This document shows positions 29,361 to 38,885 of a stretch of 64,000 bases of DNA, piece by piece; position 1 is the first letter of the stretch, and each line of letters opens with the position of its first letter. The DNA lies in contig JADJOU010000004.1 in NCBI GenBank assembly GCA_016713645.1, positions 62,001-126,000 of the forward strand. The letters run 5' to 3'. Origin of the DNA: Bacteroidota bacterium. Lineage in GTDB: Bacteria > Bacteroidota > Bacteroidia > Chitinophagales > JADJOU01. The notes beneath the pieces were generated by a model, which ran no database searches, was not told the DNA's origin, and was given only the letters and a program-made list of their open reading frames with translations. The position numbers and the translations under genes are program-made.

Positions 29361-30713
29361 TTAATATTTCATTTTATCTGAGAAATCGATAAAATTCGCA
29401 ACCTTAGTTTCTAATAGTTTTTTCTTTTCACTGTCCATCTTCAATTCTTCTATTGGATTGGTATTTCCATCTAGTGGCTCGTATTGAGGTTCGTTATTAT
29501 ACACTTCCTCCGTAATCGGTGCCGTCAACCAGACTTTATTGCGCATTAGATAGCGCGTATTCCCTTCGGAAAACAAGAATTGATTGTATTTGTATTTTTC
29601 CATGGTCCCGCTGTGGTGCTTATACCAATAGGATTGGAGGATGGGGAAATTTAAGTGATTGTTTTCAAATAGGGTGGTAGGTTGGTCTTCATCCACTTTT
29701 TTCAAGATGGATTGATGAATGAATTTGGATGAAATGGGTTCTGAATGTACGCCCGATTTCTTTTCTCCATTCTCTAACCAAAATAGAGGGACGCGATTCC
29801 CCGCTTCATTGACATTGGCAAAGTGGTAATACCAGTTTAGTTCGCCGAAATTGTCACCATGGTCAGAACAAAACACCACTAAATTATTTTTGTCTTCATG
29901 CTGTTCGCGCATAAAATTATCCAAATCTTCCCTGATCAGGGTCCATGCAGTAGCTTGCCTCTGGCGAATGATCTCCCTGAATTTAGGTTTGATTCGCTCT
30001 GTATCTGAATGCAAAAAGGACATATTGATGACATTGAATAAACTCCATCCTTCACGGAATTTATCCAATAATCCCTCGCTTTTAAATTTGAAGATATCAT
30101 CGATATGATAGGGAAAATGTGTCTCCATCAAATTGATGAAAACAAAGCAAGGTTGATTGGTCTTGTCGGCCTCAGCGAGCAAGGTTCTGGCTCTGTCAAA
30201 TGCGTCGCGATGGGTCGTCTGGCCCCAGCAATTCGCCGCTTGAATATCACTGAGCAATTTAGCGTGGACGACATCTTTGCTGAAAAATAATTTGCGCACG
30301 CGCGGCTTTGTCATTGACAATCCCCAACGCACAATTTTATTAAATCTAGGTACGACAAACTGCCACACCTTATGTATTTCATCAAAGCCCTTATCCAATC
30401 CAAAAACCTCTGTGGTCACTTGATTGGCTGTAACTTGTATGGTCTTATAGCCCTTTGCTTTCAGTTTTTCTGCGAGTGTGGGAATATTCTCTTTTAATTG
30501 TCGAGTATGGGTATCAGCGCCATGTTCATGCACATCCATTCCTGTAAAAAGACAAGAAGTTGCTGGTAAAGTCCAGCACGCAGCGGACCTCGCCTGAGTG
30601 AATTGAGTGCCATTCGCCTCGCTATAAGGAAGCCCCGGTGAGCCTTGAGCATATACACTATCTTTGCGCAAACTATCTGCTACAATGAGAAATATATGAT
30701 GTGGCTTAGACAA
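29361..30713 (-). CDS. Sulfatase-like hydrolase (alkaline phosphatase superfamily)
   Basis: 450 residues starting at a TTG (no ATG in the open upstream stretch). N-terminal metal motif IFLIVADSLRKDS; the nucleophile region reads ACWTLPATSCLFTGMDVHEH, which lacks the CxPxR formylglycine signature of true sulfatases and instead has a TLP-type Thr candidate as in phosphotransfer or phosphonate members. C-terminal metal motif VFCSDHGDNFGE is followed by a conserved-looking His. No signal peptide is seen, so it is probably cytoplasmic. It lies 101 bases downstream of the C39 exporter on the same strand and may be co-transcribed. Substrate unknown. Confidence 0.8.
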   Translation of the reverse strand: MSKPHHIFLIVADSLRKDSVYAQGSPGLPYSEANGTQFTQARSAACWTLPATSCLFTGMDVHEHGADTHTRQLKENIPTLAEKLKAKGYKTIQVTANQVTTEVFGLDKGFDEIHKVWQFVVPRFNKIVRWGLSMTKPRVRKLFFSKDVVHAKLLSDIQAANCWGQTTHRDAFDRARTLLAEADKTNQPCFVFINLMETHFPYHIDDIFKFKSEGLLDKFREGWSLFNVINMSFLHSDTERIKPKFREIIRQRQATAWTLIREDLDNFMREQHEDKNNLVVFCSDHGDNFGELNWYYHFANVNEAGNRVPLFWLENGEKKSGVHSEPISSKFIHQSILKKVDEDQPTTLFENNHLNFPILQSYWYKHHSGTMEKYKYNQFLFSEGNTRYLMRNKVWLTAPITEEVYNNEPQYEPLDGNTNPIEELKMDSEKKKLLETKVANFIDFSDKMKY

Positions 30714-30814
30714 AAAGGGAAATTTTAGGCGAATTTATAATAATTAATACGAAAATACAAAAAACCTTGTTTTTTGTAGGACAAATTGTGGTTGAATGCA
30801 TCATTTCTGAATCT

Positions 30815-33001
30815 CTAATTTCCCAATTCTAATTGATTCTTAACCAAAGTATAGTAGGCGCCTTTGTTCTCTACTAACTGAGCATGCGTGCCCTCTTCAA
30901 CCAAACAACCCTTTTCTAAAACGATGATCTTATCTGCATTCTTCACAGTACTTAATCGATGTGCAACGATGACAACGGTTTTCCCTTTAAAGAATTCATC
31001 TAGATTCTCCATGATGATGCGTTCATTATTTGCATCGAGTGCATTGGTCGCTTCATCGAAAAACATAAAAGATGGGTTTTTATATACAGCGCGTGCAATG
31101 AGAATGCGCTGCTTTTGTCCTTGACTCAATCCATTTCCGTCCGCTCCAATCTTGGTGTTAAAGCCCAAGGGCAAACTATCGATGAACTGTTGAATATTCG
31201 CAGTCTTAGTCGCTTTGAGCAATTGTTCTTTGTCTATTTTCTCTACACCAACAGCAATATTATTGGCGATGGTATCAGAGAAGATAAATCCATCTTGCAT
31301 GACTGCGCCCAAGTGATTTCTCCATGTCTTGATAGATATATTGTTGATAGGGGTTTCTCCGATTTTAACTTCCCCTTTTTTCGGTTCGTAGAACTTCATC
31401 AAGAGCTTGATCAAAGTCGTTTTACCGCTTCCACTCGTTCCGACAATGGCTGTTATTTTACCTTCAGGAATAGTCGTTTTGATTTTGTCTAGTACCTTTT
31501 CACTGCTCGGCCCACCATATTGGAATTCTACATCATTCACATAAATATCGCGCTTGAAAGGCAGTTCTTGCAATTTATCATCTTCGGGATTCTCTTCATT
31601 TTCTTTATCGTGGATTTCTCCCAATCGCTCTAGTGAGATCTTGGCATCTTGCATCAATTGGGCGAAATTGAGCAATTGGTTGATGGGCGAAGATAATTGC
31701 CCGATGATATACTGCACACTCATCATCATACCCAAGGTCAATTGTCCGTCGATGACTAATTTAGCCGTGTAAAAGGAGATGAGGATATTCTTCAATTGAT
31801 TGATAAAAGTACCGCCCAATTCTTGAATCTGTGATAGTTGTAAAGTGTCTACGTTGAGTTTAAAAACCTTGGCTTGAATGCGCTCCCATTCCCATCGCTT
31901 CTGCGTTTCGCTATTGTTGAGTTTGATCTCCTGCATGCCTTGGATGAGTTGGATGATTTTGCTTTGATTGGCACTGGATTGATCGAATTTTTTATAGTCT
32001 AAGTTCTTGCGCTTTTTCATAAAGAAGAGCACCCATGCTGCATATAAGAGCGAACCGACTGTGAAGATGAAGAATATCTTGAAACTATATACGATCAAGA
32101 CAATTCCAAAGATGATGAGGTTGAAAAAAGAAAATAAAATACCAATTGTGGATGCAGTTAGGAACCGTTCTATTCGATAGTGGTCATTGATTCGCTGCAT
32201 GATATCCCCCACGATTTTGGTATCGAAATAGGAGATGGGCAAGCGCATTAACTTGGATAAGAAATCCGAGATTAGGGATATGTTCACCCGCGAACTGATG
32301 TGCAATAATATCCAACTTCGAATGGCATCTACGGTAGTTTGACTGAAGAACAATACCAATTGCGCAATCAATATGAGTACGACAAAATTGAAATTCTGGT
32401 TGTTGATACCGAAGTCGACGACAGATTGTGTGAGGAATGGGAATATCAATTGCAGCAAACTGCCCACCATCAATCCGATGAATAGTTGCACCAACAATCC
32501 CTTATAGGAGCGCAAATATTGCAAGAGGAATGTCCAAGTCTTCTTATCTACTTTTTCATCATCTGCTTTATAGAATTCAGCTTTGGGTTCGAGTAGTAAA
32601 CAAATTCCTTCATCCTTGCCTTCTTTGGCCTTGCTCATAAACCCCTTGAGGAAATCTTTGGTTGGCAATTCGATTAAACCCTCGGCTGGATCTGCGATAT
32701 AGACTTTGTCATTTTTTATTTTATAGACAACGATAAAGTGGTTTTGATTCCAATGGGCAATGCAAGGAAGGGGAACTTCTTTTTTTAATTGTTCAAATCC
32801 AATGCTCACCGCCATGGTTTTGAAATGAATGCTTTCGGCAGCTTCATTGATTCCCATGAGGGATACCCCTTCTCTGTCGATATGACTTCGCTTTCGAAGT
32901 GTATCGAGGGTGAAGTTCTTGCCGTAGTGTTTAGCAATCATGCGCAGACACGATGGTCCGCAATCCATAGCATCGTGTTGTTTAAAGAAAGGAAAAGCCA
33001 C
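30815..33001 (-). CDS. C39 peptidase-containing ABC exporter (peptide/bacteriocin type)
   Basis: 728 residues, three domains. The N-terminal C39 peptidase (about 1-130) has an apparently complete triad: Cys14 in MDCGPSC, His88 in HWNQNHFIVV, Asp104 in IADPAEG, with Gln8 for the oxyanion hole. A six-helix ABC membrane domain (about 160-440) follows, then the ATPase with GTSGSGKTT, LSQGQKQR and MFFDEATNALD. Such exporters cleave double-glycine leaders and secrete the peptide. No short leader-bearing gene is visible nearby, and no membrane-fusion gene adjoins it, so its cargo is probably encoded elsewhere. Confidence 0.95.
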   Translation of the reverse strand: MAFPFFKQHDAMDCGPSCLRMIAKHYGKNFTLDTLRKRSHIDREGVSLMGINEAAESIHFKTMAVSIGFEQLKKEVPLPCIAHWNQNHFIVVYKIKNDKVYIADPAEGLIELPTKDFLKGFMSKAKEGKDEGICLLLEPKAEFYKADDEKVDKKTWTFLLQYLRSYKGLLVQLFIGLMVGSLLQLIFPFLTQSVVDFGINNQNFNFVVLILIAQLVLFFSQTTVDAIRSWILLHISSRVNISLISDFLSKLMRLPISYFDTKIVGDIMQRINDHYRIERFLTASTIGILFSFFNLIIFGIVLIVYSFKIFFIFTVGSLLYAAWVLFFMKKRKNLDYKKFDQSSANQSKIIQLIQGMQEIKLNNSETQKRWEWERIQAKVFKLNVDTLQLSQIQELGGTFINQLKNILISFYTAKLVIDGQLTLGMMMSVQYIIGQLSSPINQLLNFAQLMQDAKISLERLGEIHDKENEENPEDDKLQELPFKRDIYVNDVEFQYGGPSSEKVLDKIKTTIPEGKITAIVGTSGSGKTTLIKLLMKFYEPKKGEVKIGETPINNISIKTWRNHLGAVMQDGFIFSDTIANNIAVGVEKIDKEQLLKATKTANIQQFIDSLPLGFNTKIGADGNGLSQGQKQRILIARAVYKNPSFMFFDEATNALDANNERIIMENLDEFFKGKTVVIVAHRLSTVKNADKIIVLEKGCLVEEGTHAQLVENKGAYYTLVKNQLELGN

Positions 33002-33181
33002 TGTTTATCTTTTTGAATAATTAGTTTGAAAACCAAACATACAATTTTTTTTCTAAATAAAGGAAATGAGGGTGAATTCAGTTTGGTTAATTTCTTAAAT
33101 GGCGATTCATTATTATAAACATGTTAAACAAATTAATTTTATTGAAATAAATCCTTTATCTTTAGAACTTGAATTTTTAAT

Positions 33182-33397
33182 ATGAAATCACATACTGTAA
33201 AATTTGATGATATCGTTGAAACAATTTATGGATTGCCATTAGAAGATCGAATGGAAATCAAGAATCTTTTAGAACATAATATCGCTGACTCGAGAAGAAG
33301 TGAAATGGCCATGAACTTCAAAAAGTCTCATGAAGAAGAGCAATCGGGGAAGTTGAAGTTCTCAACCAACATGAATACACTCAAAAAGATGCTATAA
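33182..33397 (+). CDS. Antitoxin of a RelE/ParE-type toxin-antitoxin pair
   Basis: 71 residues, no strong sequence family, but size, position and composition fit an antitoxin: a short N-terminal section (VETIYGLPLEDRMEIKNLLE, as in small addiction-module proteins), then a charged C-terminal arm (KSHEEEQSGKLKFSTNMNTL) likely to wrap the toxin. Its stop overlaps the toxin start (TAATG), the usual coupled arrangement. It probably represses its own operon. Confidence 0.75.
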   Translation: MKSHTVKFDDIVETIYGLPLEDRMEIKNLLEHNIADSRRSEMAMNFKKSHEEEQSGKLKFSTNMNTLKKML

Positions 33398-33666
33398 TGG
33401 AAGTTGCTTTTAGTGATTCATTTAAACGAATTTTTAAAAAGAGGATTAAAGCAACAAATTTCGAAACAAATTTTTGGATTAGATTAGAAGTATTCATTGT
33501 TGATCCTTTTGATTCTAGATTGAAAACACATAAGCTGTCTGGAAAGTTAAAGGATTTATGGAGTTTTTCAATAGATCAAGATCTCAGGGTAGTTTTCTAT
33601 TTTACTAAAGATAAGCCTAAAAAGGCCGTATTTATTGATATAGGCAATCATGATGAAGTATACTAA
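33397..33666 (+). CDS. RelE/YafQ-family toxin (mRNA interferase-like)
   Basis: 89 residues of the RelE/ParE superfamily: FSDSFKRIFKKRIKATN, then FIVDPFDSRLKTHKLSGKLK and LWSFSIDQDLRVVFYFTKDK with a C-terminal VFIDIGNHDEVY. The RxxxHKLxGxLxxxWsfxidxDxRvvf pattern and the final His are typical of RelE/YafQ ribosome-dependent mRNA interferases. It overlaps the antitoxin gene. Activity is inferred from family alone. Confidence 0.85.
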   Translation: MEVAFSDSFKRIFKKRIKATNFETNFWIRLEVFIVDPFDSRLKTHKLSGKLKDLWSFSIDQDLRVVFYFTKDKPKKAVFIDIGNHDEVY

Positions 33667-33718
33667 ATACCCTTAATTCAGCATCTTGATAATTGCTAGT
33701 AACAATTTTTTCTAACTA

Positions 33719-35357
33719 TTACTTCCGCGAATTTCCCTTAATTTCCTCTAATAAGAAATTATCAGCCGCACTCATGGTATTTTCAATACTGATGAGATTG
33801 CCATTCCCACTCTCGGCCAATTTTTTCATGCGCTTATTGGCATCTCTATCATTGCCCAAGCCAACTACGGTGAGCTTCATTGCATTCAACGATTTGAGGT
33901 TGACGAAGGAGAAAATCTTTCCCTCTTCATCTTTGGTCTTGGTGAATTTTCCATCGGTAATCATGATGACTTGATTATTCCCATTGGTGATAAAATGCTG
34001 TTCTAAAATTGGTAGGCCTTTTCCAATCCCTTTACCCCATTGGTCAATCCGCTCGCTTTTAAACTGTCGATTGTTTTGTTGATGAGGAATTTGTTGTTCA
34101 CTTTGGTGACAGGTAAAGTCTCGTATGCATTGATATTGTATGTGATGATAGATATTTGATCTTCTGGTCTAAGCACTTGTATAAGCTTTTTGAGGTTATT
34201 TTGCATCAAGATCAATTTTCCTCCTTCAATCATGGAACCTGACACATCGAGGAGAAAAACAATATTATTGAGTTTGAACAATTCTTGATTTAACATCCCT
34301 GTTTTGGTATCAATTTCATTGATAGGCTGCTTTTTGAGCGCAGCTTGTATTTCTTCTTGTTTGCGCAATTCGAGTTCTCGCTGCTCTTTGACCTGCATCT
34401 CTCGCTCTTTGACTTGCTTGATCTCTGCCTCCATCTGCGTCAATTTCTGTTGCGCCTCATTGAGCAATTTCTGCAAATCTTCTTCTTTTTTGATTTCTTC
34501 GTCTGTCTTCAAGTTGAAATAGACCGTGTCGCGCTTGTATTTCTCTATAATCACCGTATCTCGACCTTGTAAGATTTCCTTTTGTGACGAGGTATTCGCA
34601 AGTATAGGGGTATCGGTTTTTGTCTCTGAAATCGGATTCTGGGTAATGGTATTGCTGGCAACAGGCGGAGTCTCTTTCTTCAAGGGCTTTAATCTCACTT
34701 GAATAAACGTCGTGCTAGGGTCTAGGTTTTTCATGTCTACATTGGTCTCATAACCACTGGCGCGCGTGAAGAGTTGGTATTGACCATATTTGATGCTTGA
34801 AAAGCACCAATTACATCCGTTTTAAAGCTATAGATCTCTTTGCTTGAAATGGCGAAGGAGACGTTGGAATTCTTTACGGGCAGTGAAGTTTCATCATCGA
34901 TGATTTGAACATTCAGGATCAAATCCTTATTGACTTCCTCTTTCTTGGGTTCAGTGGTATTGGGGCAAGCGATGAATGCATCTTTATGAAGCGACATGAT
35001 TTTGCCTTCAATTTTGAGCACGGTGGGCTCTGCTGCATGGGAGAAATAGATAGGGAATTTGCGCAAGAAAAATTCAGAGCGATCGGTATAGTAGATGGCG
35101 ACGATTTTGGCAGATTGGCCTGGTTGAATCAGCTCTCTTGGATAGCGCACTTCTAAATCAAAGGCAGCTCTTATAGGAAGCACTCTAATGGCTGCAGAAG
35201 TATTATTGGTAAAGGTAAATACGGCTTGATTGTTCAGCCATTCTTTGACTTCTCCAAAATCGATATTTTCTCTATCAAAGCGGATTCCTTTAGTCTGCGC
35301 AATGAGATTAGTTGTAATGGTGAAAAAAAATATCCAATAGATTAGTCTGTACTTCAT
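33719..35357 (-). CDS. DUF1573 / regulatory-like / coiled-coil / VWA-domain protein (two frame breaks)
   Basis: About 546 codons reconstructed as one secreted protein: signal peptide (MKYRLIYWIFFFTITTNLIAQ), a DUF1573-like Ig domain (about 25-110, RFDRENIDFGEVKEWLNNQA), a carboxypeptidase-regulatory-like domain (about 145-225, ending ASGYETNVDMKNLD), a charged coiled coil (about 288-343) and a C-terminal von Willebrand A domain with MIDAS DVSGS (near 370) and MITDG. Breaks near 34777 (one A short) and 34010 (one T short in CAATTTTAG) split it; restoring them gives continuous domains. VWA domains bind metal-dependent protein ligands; I infer an envelope or motility-associated scaffold, without firm function. 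Confidence 0.82.
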
Positions 35358-35489
35358 TAATTTTATCGCTTTAAAGCGTTTGTTTCTCGGTCAAACCTAC
35401 ATATTTTTTTCGAGAAAAAAATCAATTCATGCCAATCTTAAATCTTTTTATCAATTCAGCAAAATTGGGGAATTCTTCCAGCAAGCATT

Positions 35490-36194
35490 ATGGCAAATCC
35501 GTATTTTAGATTTAAGGAATTTATCATCCATCAGCATGGAGGAGTATTCAAAGTCAATACAGATGGGGTATTGCTCGGTGCTTGGGCGAATGTATCCAAT
35601 CCAAGTAGTATATTGGAAATCGGCAGTGGGACGGGCGTCATCGCCTTTATGATGGCACAGCGGTTTCCGCAAGCGACTATTAAAAGTATCGATATTCAAA
35701 AAGAAGCGATTGAGGTATGCCGATCAAATATAGCCGCTAATTCGCCTCGCTATGCGCATATTGAATTCATTTGCGGAGATGTGTTGAGCATTCATCCTGC
35801 AAAGGCATACGATTTGATTATTTCCAATCCGCCATTTTTTGAAGAGAATAGCCACTCTGCATCTGAGGTGGAAAAAATTGCCAAGCACAGCACTGCATTG
35901 AATCGAGTGCAATGGTGTGAGGTGGTGCAGGGGAATTTGTGCCAGGATGGCTTTGCATATCTGATTTATCCTTTCAATGCAGCCGAGGCATTGGAAGGCG
36001 AATTTGAAAAAGCGGGATTGTATATAATTGAAAAATGCCTCGTGCGACCAAATCCGCATAAACCATGGCATCGCGTGATGTATAAATTGGGAAAACAAAA
36101 GCCAATGCTAATACGTGAAATGGACTTGACAATTTTGGGTGAGCATGGCTATTCGGCAGAATATAGGAGATTGACAGAGGCGTTTTATCTGTAA
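35490..36194 (+). CDS. trmN6: tRNA1(Val) adenine-37 N6-methyltransferase
   Basis: 234-residue class I SAM methyltransferase of the YfiC/TrmN6 family. N-terminal RFKEFIIHQHGGVFKVNTDG is the family signature (hq...a.KVgTDgvLLGAW), followed by SAM-binding ILEIGSGTGVIAFMMAQRFP and catalytic LIISNPPFF (NPPF, for exocyclic adenine N6 methylation). Length and order match TrmN6. It is divergent from the VWA gene. Confidence 0.92.
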   Translation: MANPYFRFKEFIIHQHGGVFKVNTDGVLLGAWANVSNPSSILEIGSGTGVIAFMMAQRFPQATIKSIDIQKEAIEVCRSNIAANSPRYAHIEFICGDVLSIHPAKAYDLIISNPPFFEENSHSASEVEKIAKHSTALNRVQWCEVVQGNLCQDGFAYLIYPFNAAEALEGEFEKAGLYIIEKCLVRPNPHKPWHRVMYKLGKQKPMLIREMDLTILGEHGYSAEYRRLTEAFYL

Positions 36195-36236
36195 ATAGTA
36201 GACGCTTGAATGTAATTTACTTACAATGCTCTTTGA

Positions 36237-37430
36237 TCAATCAGTGGCATCTTTATCGCCCATTTTCAATGCTGTTTTTAAATCCTCACAGCCCTTTGGT
36301 TTTTGATTCAACAATATTTGGAGATGTCCTCTGAAGTAGTAAGCAGAGGGATTGTCGGGATAGAGTTTGATGAAATAATTGAAATAACCCATGGCCTCTT
36401 TTTGTTTGCCGATATTGTAGTGGTCCCAGCCCATATTGAAGAGTGAGATGGAATCTGTTTTATTTCCTTTGAGCACAATGGCATAATCTGCAATGGCACC
36501 GTCGTAATTCTCTTGCATGTCCCTCGCATAGGCTCTATACGCATATACGTGTTCGATATAGGGATTGGTTTCAATGGCGATGGTAAAATCTTTTTCTGCC
36601 CCTTTGTAATCGGCTTGTTTTAATTTGATACTGCCTCGATTGACCAAGGCATTCGTATCGAGCGGATTGATTTTAATGGCCTCATCGAAATCGCGAATGG
36701 CTTCTGTGAATTTTCCTAATTCGCTGTATGCGCTTCCTCGATTGACATAGGCCTCTGGATATTTTGGATCTATCTTCATCGCCTCTGTGAAATCAGCTAT
36801 CGCACTTTCATAATCCATGAGGTTAAATTTGGCAAGTGCCCGATTGTAGAAATAATCTTCGTCGCTCTTATTCAATTCTATGGCTTTGTTATAGAGCTGA
36901 ATGGCTTCGCGGTAATTTTCCATTTGATCATAGACATTGCCTTTTCCAAAGTAGAAATCAGCATTGGTTGAATCCAATGTTATGGCTTTATCATAATCTT
37001 CTATCGATCCTTTAGTATCATTGATTTGGGCTTTATCGTATCCCCTCAAATAATAGGCATGGGTATCATTGGGATTTTTGGCGATAAGGACATTGAAGTC
37101 AGCGATAGCTCCTTTGTGGTCGTCCATCAAACTCTTTAGAATCCCCCGATTGAAATGGAGCAATTCGATATTATTGTTGATTTTCGCGGCTCTATTATAA
37201 TCGAGGAGGGCTTCATCATAGAAGAACATCTTGGCCTTGGCTATGGCTCTATCATAATAGGCCTTGGCATTGGTGGTATCTTTTTTAATGACATTGTTTA
37301 ATTTGATGATGATTTCTTTCAATGCTTCTTCACTTTCTGTTTCGCTTGAAGCAGTGTTTGATTGGCCTATTGCCGCAGTATTTATCAAGATAGCAAATAG
37401 AAAAAGGGGCAAAGATTTTATCAGGTTCAT
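36237..37430 (-). CDS. Secreted/periplasmic TPR-repeat protein
   Basis: 397 residues: signal peptide (MNLIKSLPLFLFAILINTAA) and ten consecutive 34-residue tetratricopeptide repeats from about residue 55 to the end (e.g. AYVNRGSAYSELGKFTEAIR and YFGKGNVYDQMENYREAIQL). The last repeat ends with GCEDLKTALKMGD, common in Bacteroidota TPR proteins. TPRs form protein-binding superhelices; the partner is unknown. It lies 32 bases downstream of trpS on the same strand. Confidence 0.9.
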   Translation of the reverse strand: MNLIKSLPLFLFAILINTAAIGQSNTASSETESEEALKEIIIKLNNVIKKDTTNAKAYYDRAIAKAKMFFYDEALLDYNRAAKINNNIELLHFNRGILKSLMDDHKGAIADFNVLIAKNPNDTHAYYLRGYDKAQINDTKGSIEDYDKAITLDSTNADFYFGKGNVYDQMENYREAIQLYNKAIELNKSDEDYFYNRALAKFNLMDYESAIADFTEAMKIDPKYPEAYVNRGSAYSELGKFTEAIRDFDEAIKINPLDTNALVNRGSIKLKQADYKGAEKDFTIAIETNPYIEHVYAYRAYARDMQENYDGAIADYAIVLKGNKTDSISLFNMGWDHYNIGKQKEAMGYFNYFIKLYPDNPSAYYFRGHLQILLNQKPKGCEDLKTALKMGDKDATD

Positions 37431-37462
37431 TGGTCAAATCAATTTTAAATGCGGGAATTGGA

Positions 37463-38476
37463 TTATTTCAAACCCATGACTTCTCTCACTTCCTTCATGG
37501 TTTTTTGAGCGCTTTTTCTCGCGGCATCCGCTCCTTTATTCGTCACTTCTAGGAGCAATTTGTCGTTGTGATAGAATTCTAAAATGCGCTCTCTAACTGG
37601 GCGAACAAATTGAATCATATCTTCTGCCAATTGCTTTTTGAAGTCGCCATATCGAATGGTACTGTCGTTATAGCGCGCGTTAAAATCCGCTACCACACTT
37701 TTCTCAGAGACCAATTCCATCAAGTAGAATAAGTTTTCAATGGATTCGGGTTTAACGGAATTTTTTTCAGTTGGACCTGTATCTGTGACTGCTCGTTTGA
37801 TTTTTTTCTCGATGGCTTTATCGTCATCGATTAAGAATATGGCGTGGTCTTCTGGCCCTGATTTATCCATTTTCCCTGAACCGCCGAGGGAAGGGATTTT
37901 GATGGGTTCTTCTCCAAAACTAAAGGGTTGTGGCTCAGGAAAAATATTCTTTTGGTATCTGAAATTGAATCGACTTCCAAAATCGCGCATCATTTCGATG
38001 TGTTGAATTTGGTCTTTGCCCACTGGGACTTTGGTGCCTTTGTGAATTAAGACATCTGCAGCCATGAGCACAGGATAGGTGAGGAGCCCGGCATTGATAT
38101 TGTCTGCGTGTTTTCTGATTTTATCCTTGAAAGCAGCGGTCTTTTCAAGCTCACCCATATAGGCGAGCATATTTAGGTATAGGTACAATTCGCTGATTTC
38201 GCGCACTTCGCTCTGGGCGTATATATTGACCTTATTGGGGTCTAAGCCACAACCGAGGTAGATGGCAGTCGTCAGTTTGACGCTATTTTTTAATTCAACA
38301 GGATCGCTATGGGTAGTGAGGGTATGAATATCCGCTAAAAAGCAAAAGATTTGATCACAAGATTCCTGCAATTTTACAAAATTGCGAATCGCCCCAAAAT
38401 AATTGCCTATCGTCAATTTACCGCTTGGCCTAACCCCACTGACAACAATATCTGCCTTGTTTAAACTAGTTTCCAT
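37463..38476 (-). CDS. trpS: Tryptophan-tRNA ligase
   Basis: 337 residues, class Ic synthetase charging tRNA-Trp. HIGH-type motif in GVRPSGKLTIGNYFGAIR (TIGN) and KMSKS-type motif as GSGKMDKSG. Also ADIHTLTTHSDP, AGLLTYPVLMAADVLIH and VPVGKDQIQHIEMMRDF of the Trp-AMP pocket. Full length and intact. It is divergent from gatC. Confidence 0.96.
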   Translation of the reverse strand: METSLNKADIVVSGVRPSGKLTIGNYFGAIRNFVKLQESCDQIFCFLADIHTLTTHSDPVELKNSVKLTTAIYLGCGLDPNKVNIYAQSEVREISELYLYLNMLAYMGELEKTAAFKDKIRKHADNINAGLLTYPVLMAADVLIHKGTKVPVGKDQIQHIEMMRDFGSRFNFRYQKNIFPEPQPFSFGEEPIKIPSLGGSGKMDKSGPEDHAIFLIDDDKAIEKKIKRAVTDTGPTEKNSVKPESIENLFYLMELVSEKSVVADFNARYNDSTIRYGDFKKQLAEDMIQFVRPVRERILEFYHNDKLLLEVTNKGADAARKSAQKTMKEVREVMGLK

Positions 38477-38586
38477 ATTCTATTTACAAATCTCCGTAAT
38501 GCCTTGCAAAAGCATCATTGCTCAAACATACATAATTCTATGCAAAATTAAAATCTTAAGCTATTTTTGCATAAAAATAATATTGC

Positions 38587-38874
38587 ATGAAAGTTGATGG
38601 CGCATTGATTGATCGATTGTCCAATTTATCAAAACTCAGTTTTAACGATGCTGAGAAGGATAAACTAATCGTCGATATGGGCAATATCCTTGAATTGGTA
38701 GAGAAATTGAATGAAGTGAATACAGAGGGTGTTCAGCCTTTGATCTATATGAACGAAGATGTCAATGTCATGCGCGAAGATGAAATTCACACCTATATCA
38801 CCAAAGCAGAAGGTCTTAAGAATGCCCCGAGCAAGGATTCGGACTATATAAAAGTGCCGAAAGTAATCCAATAG
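38587..38874 (+). CDS. gatC: Asp-tRNA(Asn)/Glu-tRNA(Gln) amidotransferase subunit C
   Basis: 95 residues of GatC, which stabilises the GatA-GatB amidotransferase that converts Glu-tRNA(Gln) or Asp-tRNA(Asn). Typical segments: LSNLSKLSFNDAEKDKLIVD, MGNILELVEKLNEVNTEGV, MREDE and the C-terminal PSKDSDYIKVPKVI. gatA and gatB are not in the window. It is followed 11 bases later by a SAM-methyltransferase gene. Confidence 0.95.
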   Translation: MKVDGALIDRLSNLSKLSFNDAEKDKLIVDMGNILELVEKLNEVNTEGVQPLIYMNEDVNVMREDEIHTYITKAEGLKNAPSKDSDYIKVPKVIQ

Positions 38875-38885
38875 ATTTCCAATTC

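Noticed and set aside
29361..30713. Calling this enzyme a true sulfatase
   Set aside because: The formylglycine consensus CxPxR is absent, so only the superfamily is claimed.
33002..33181. Short leader-peptide gene for the C39 exporter
   Set aside because: No open frame with a double-glycine leader was found between the exporter and the toxin-antitoxin pair.
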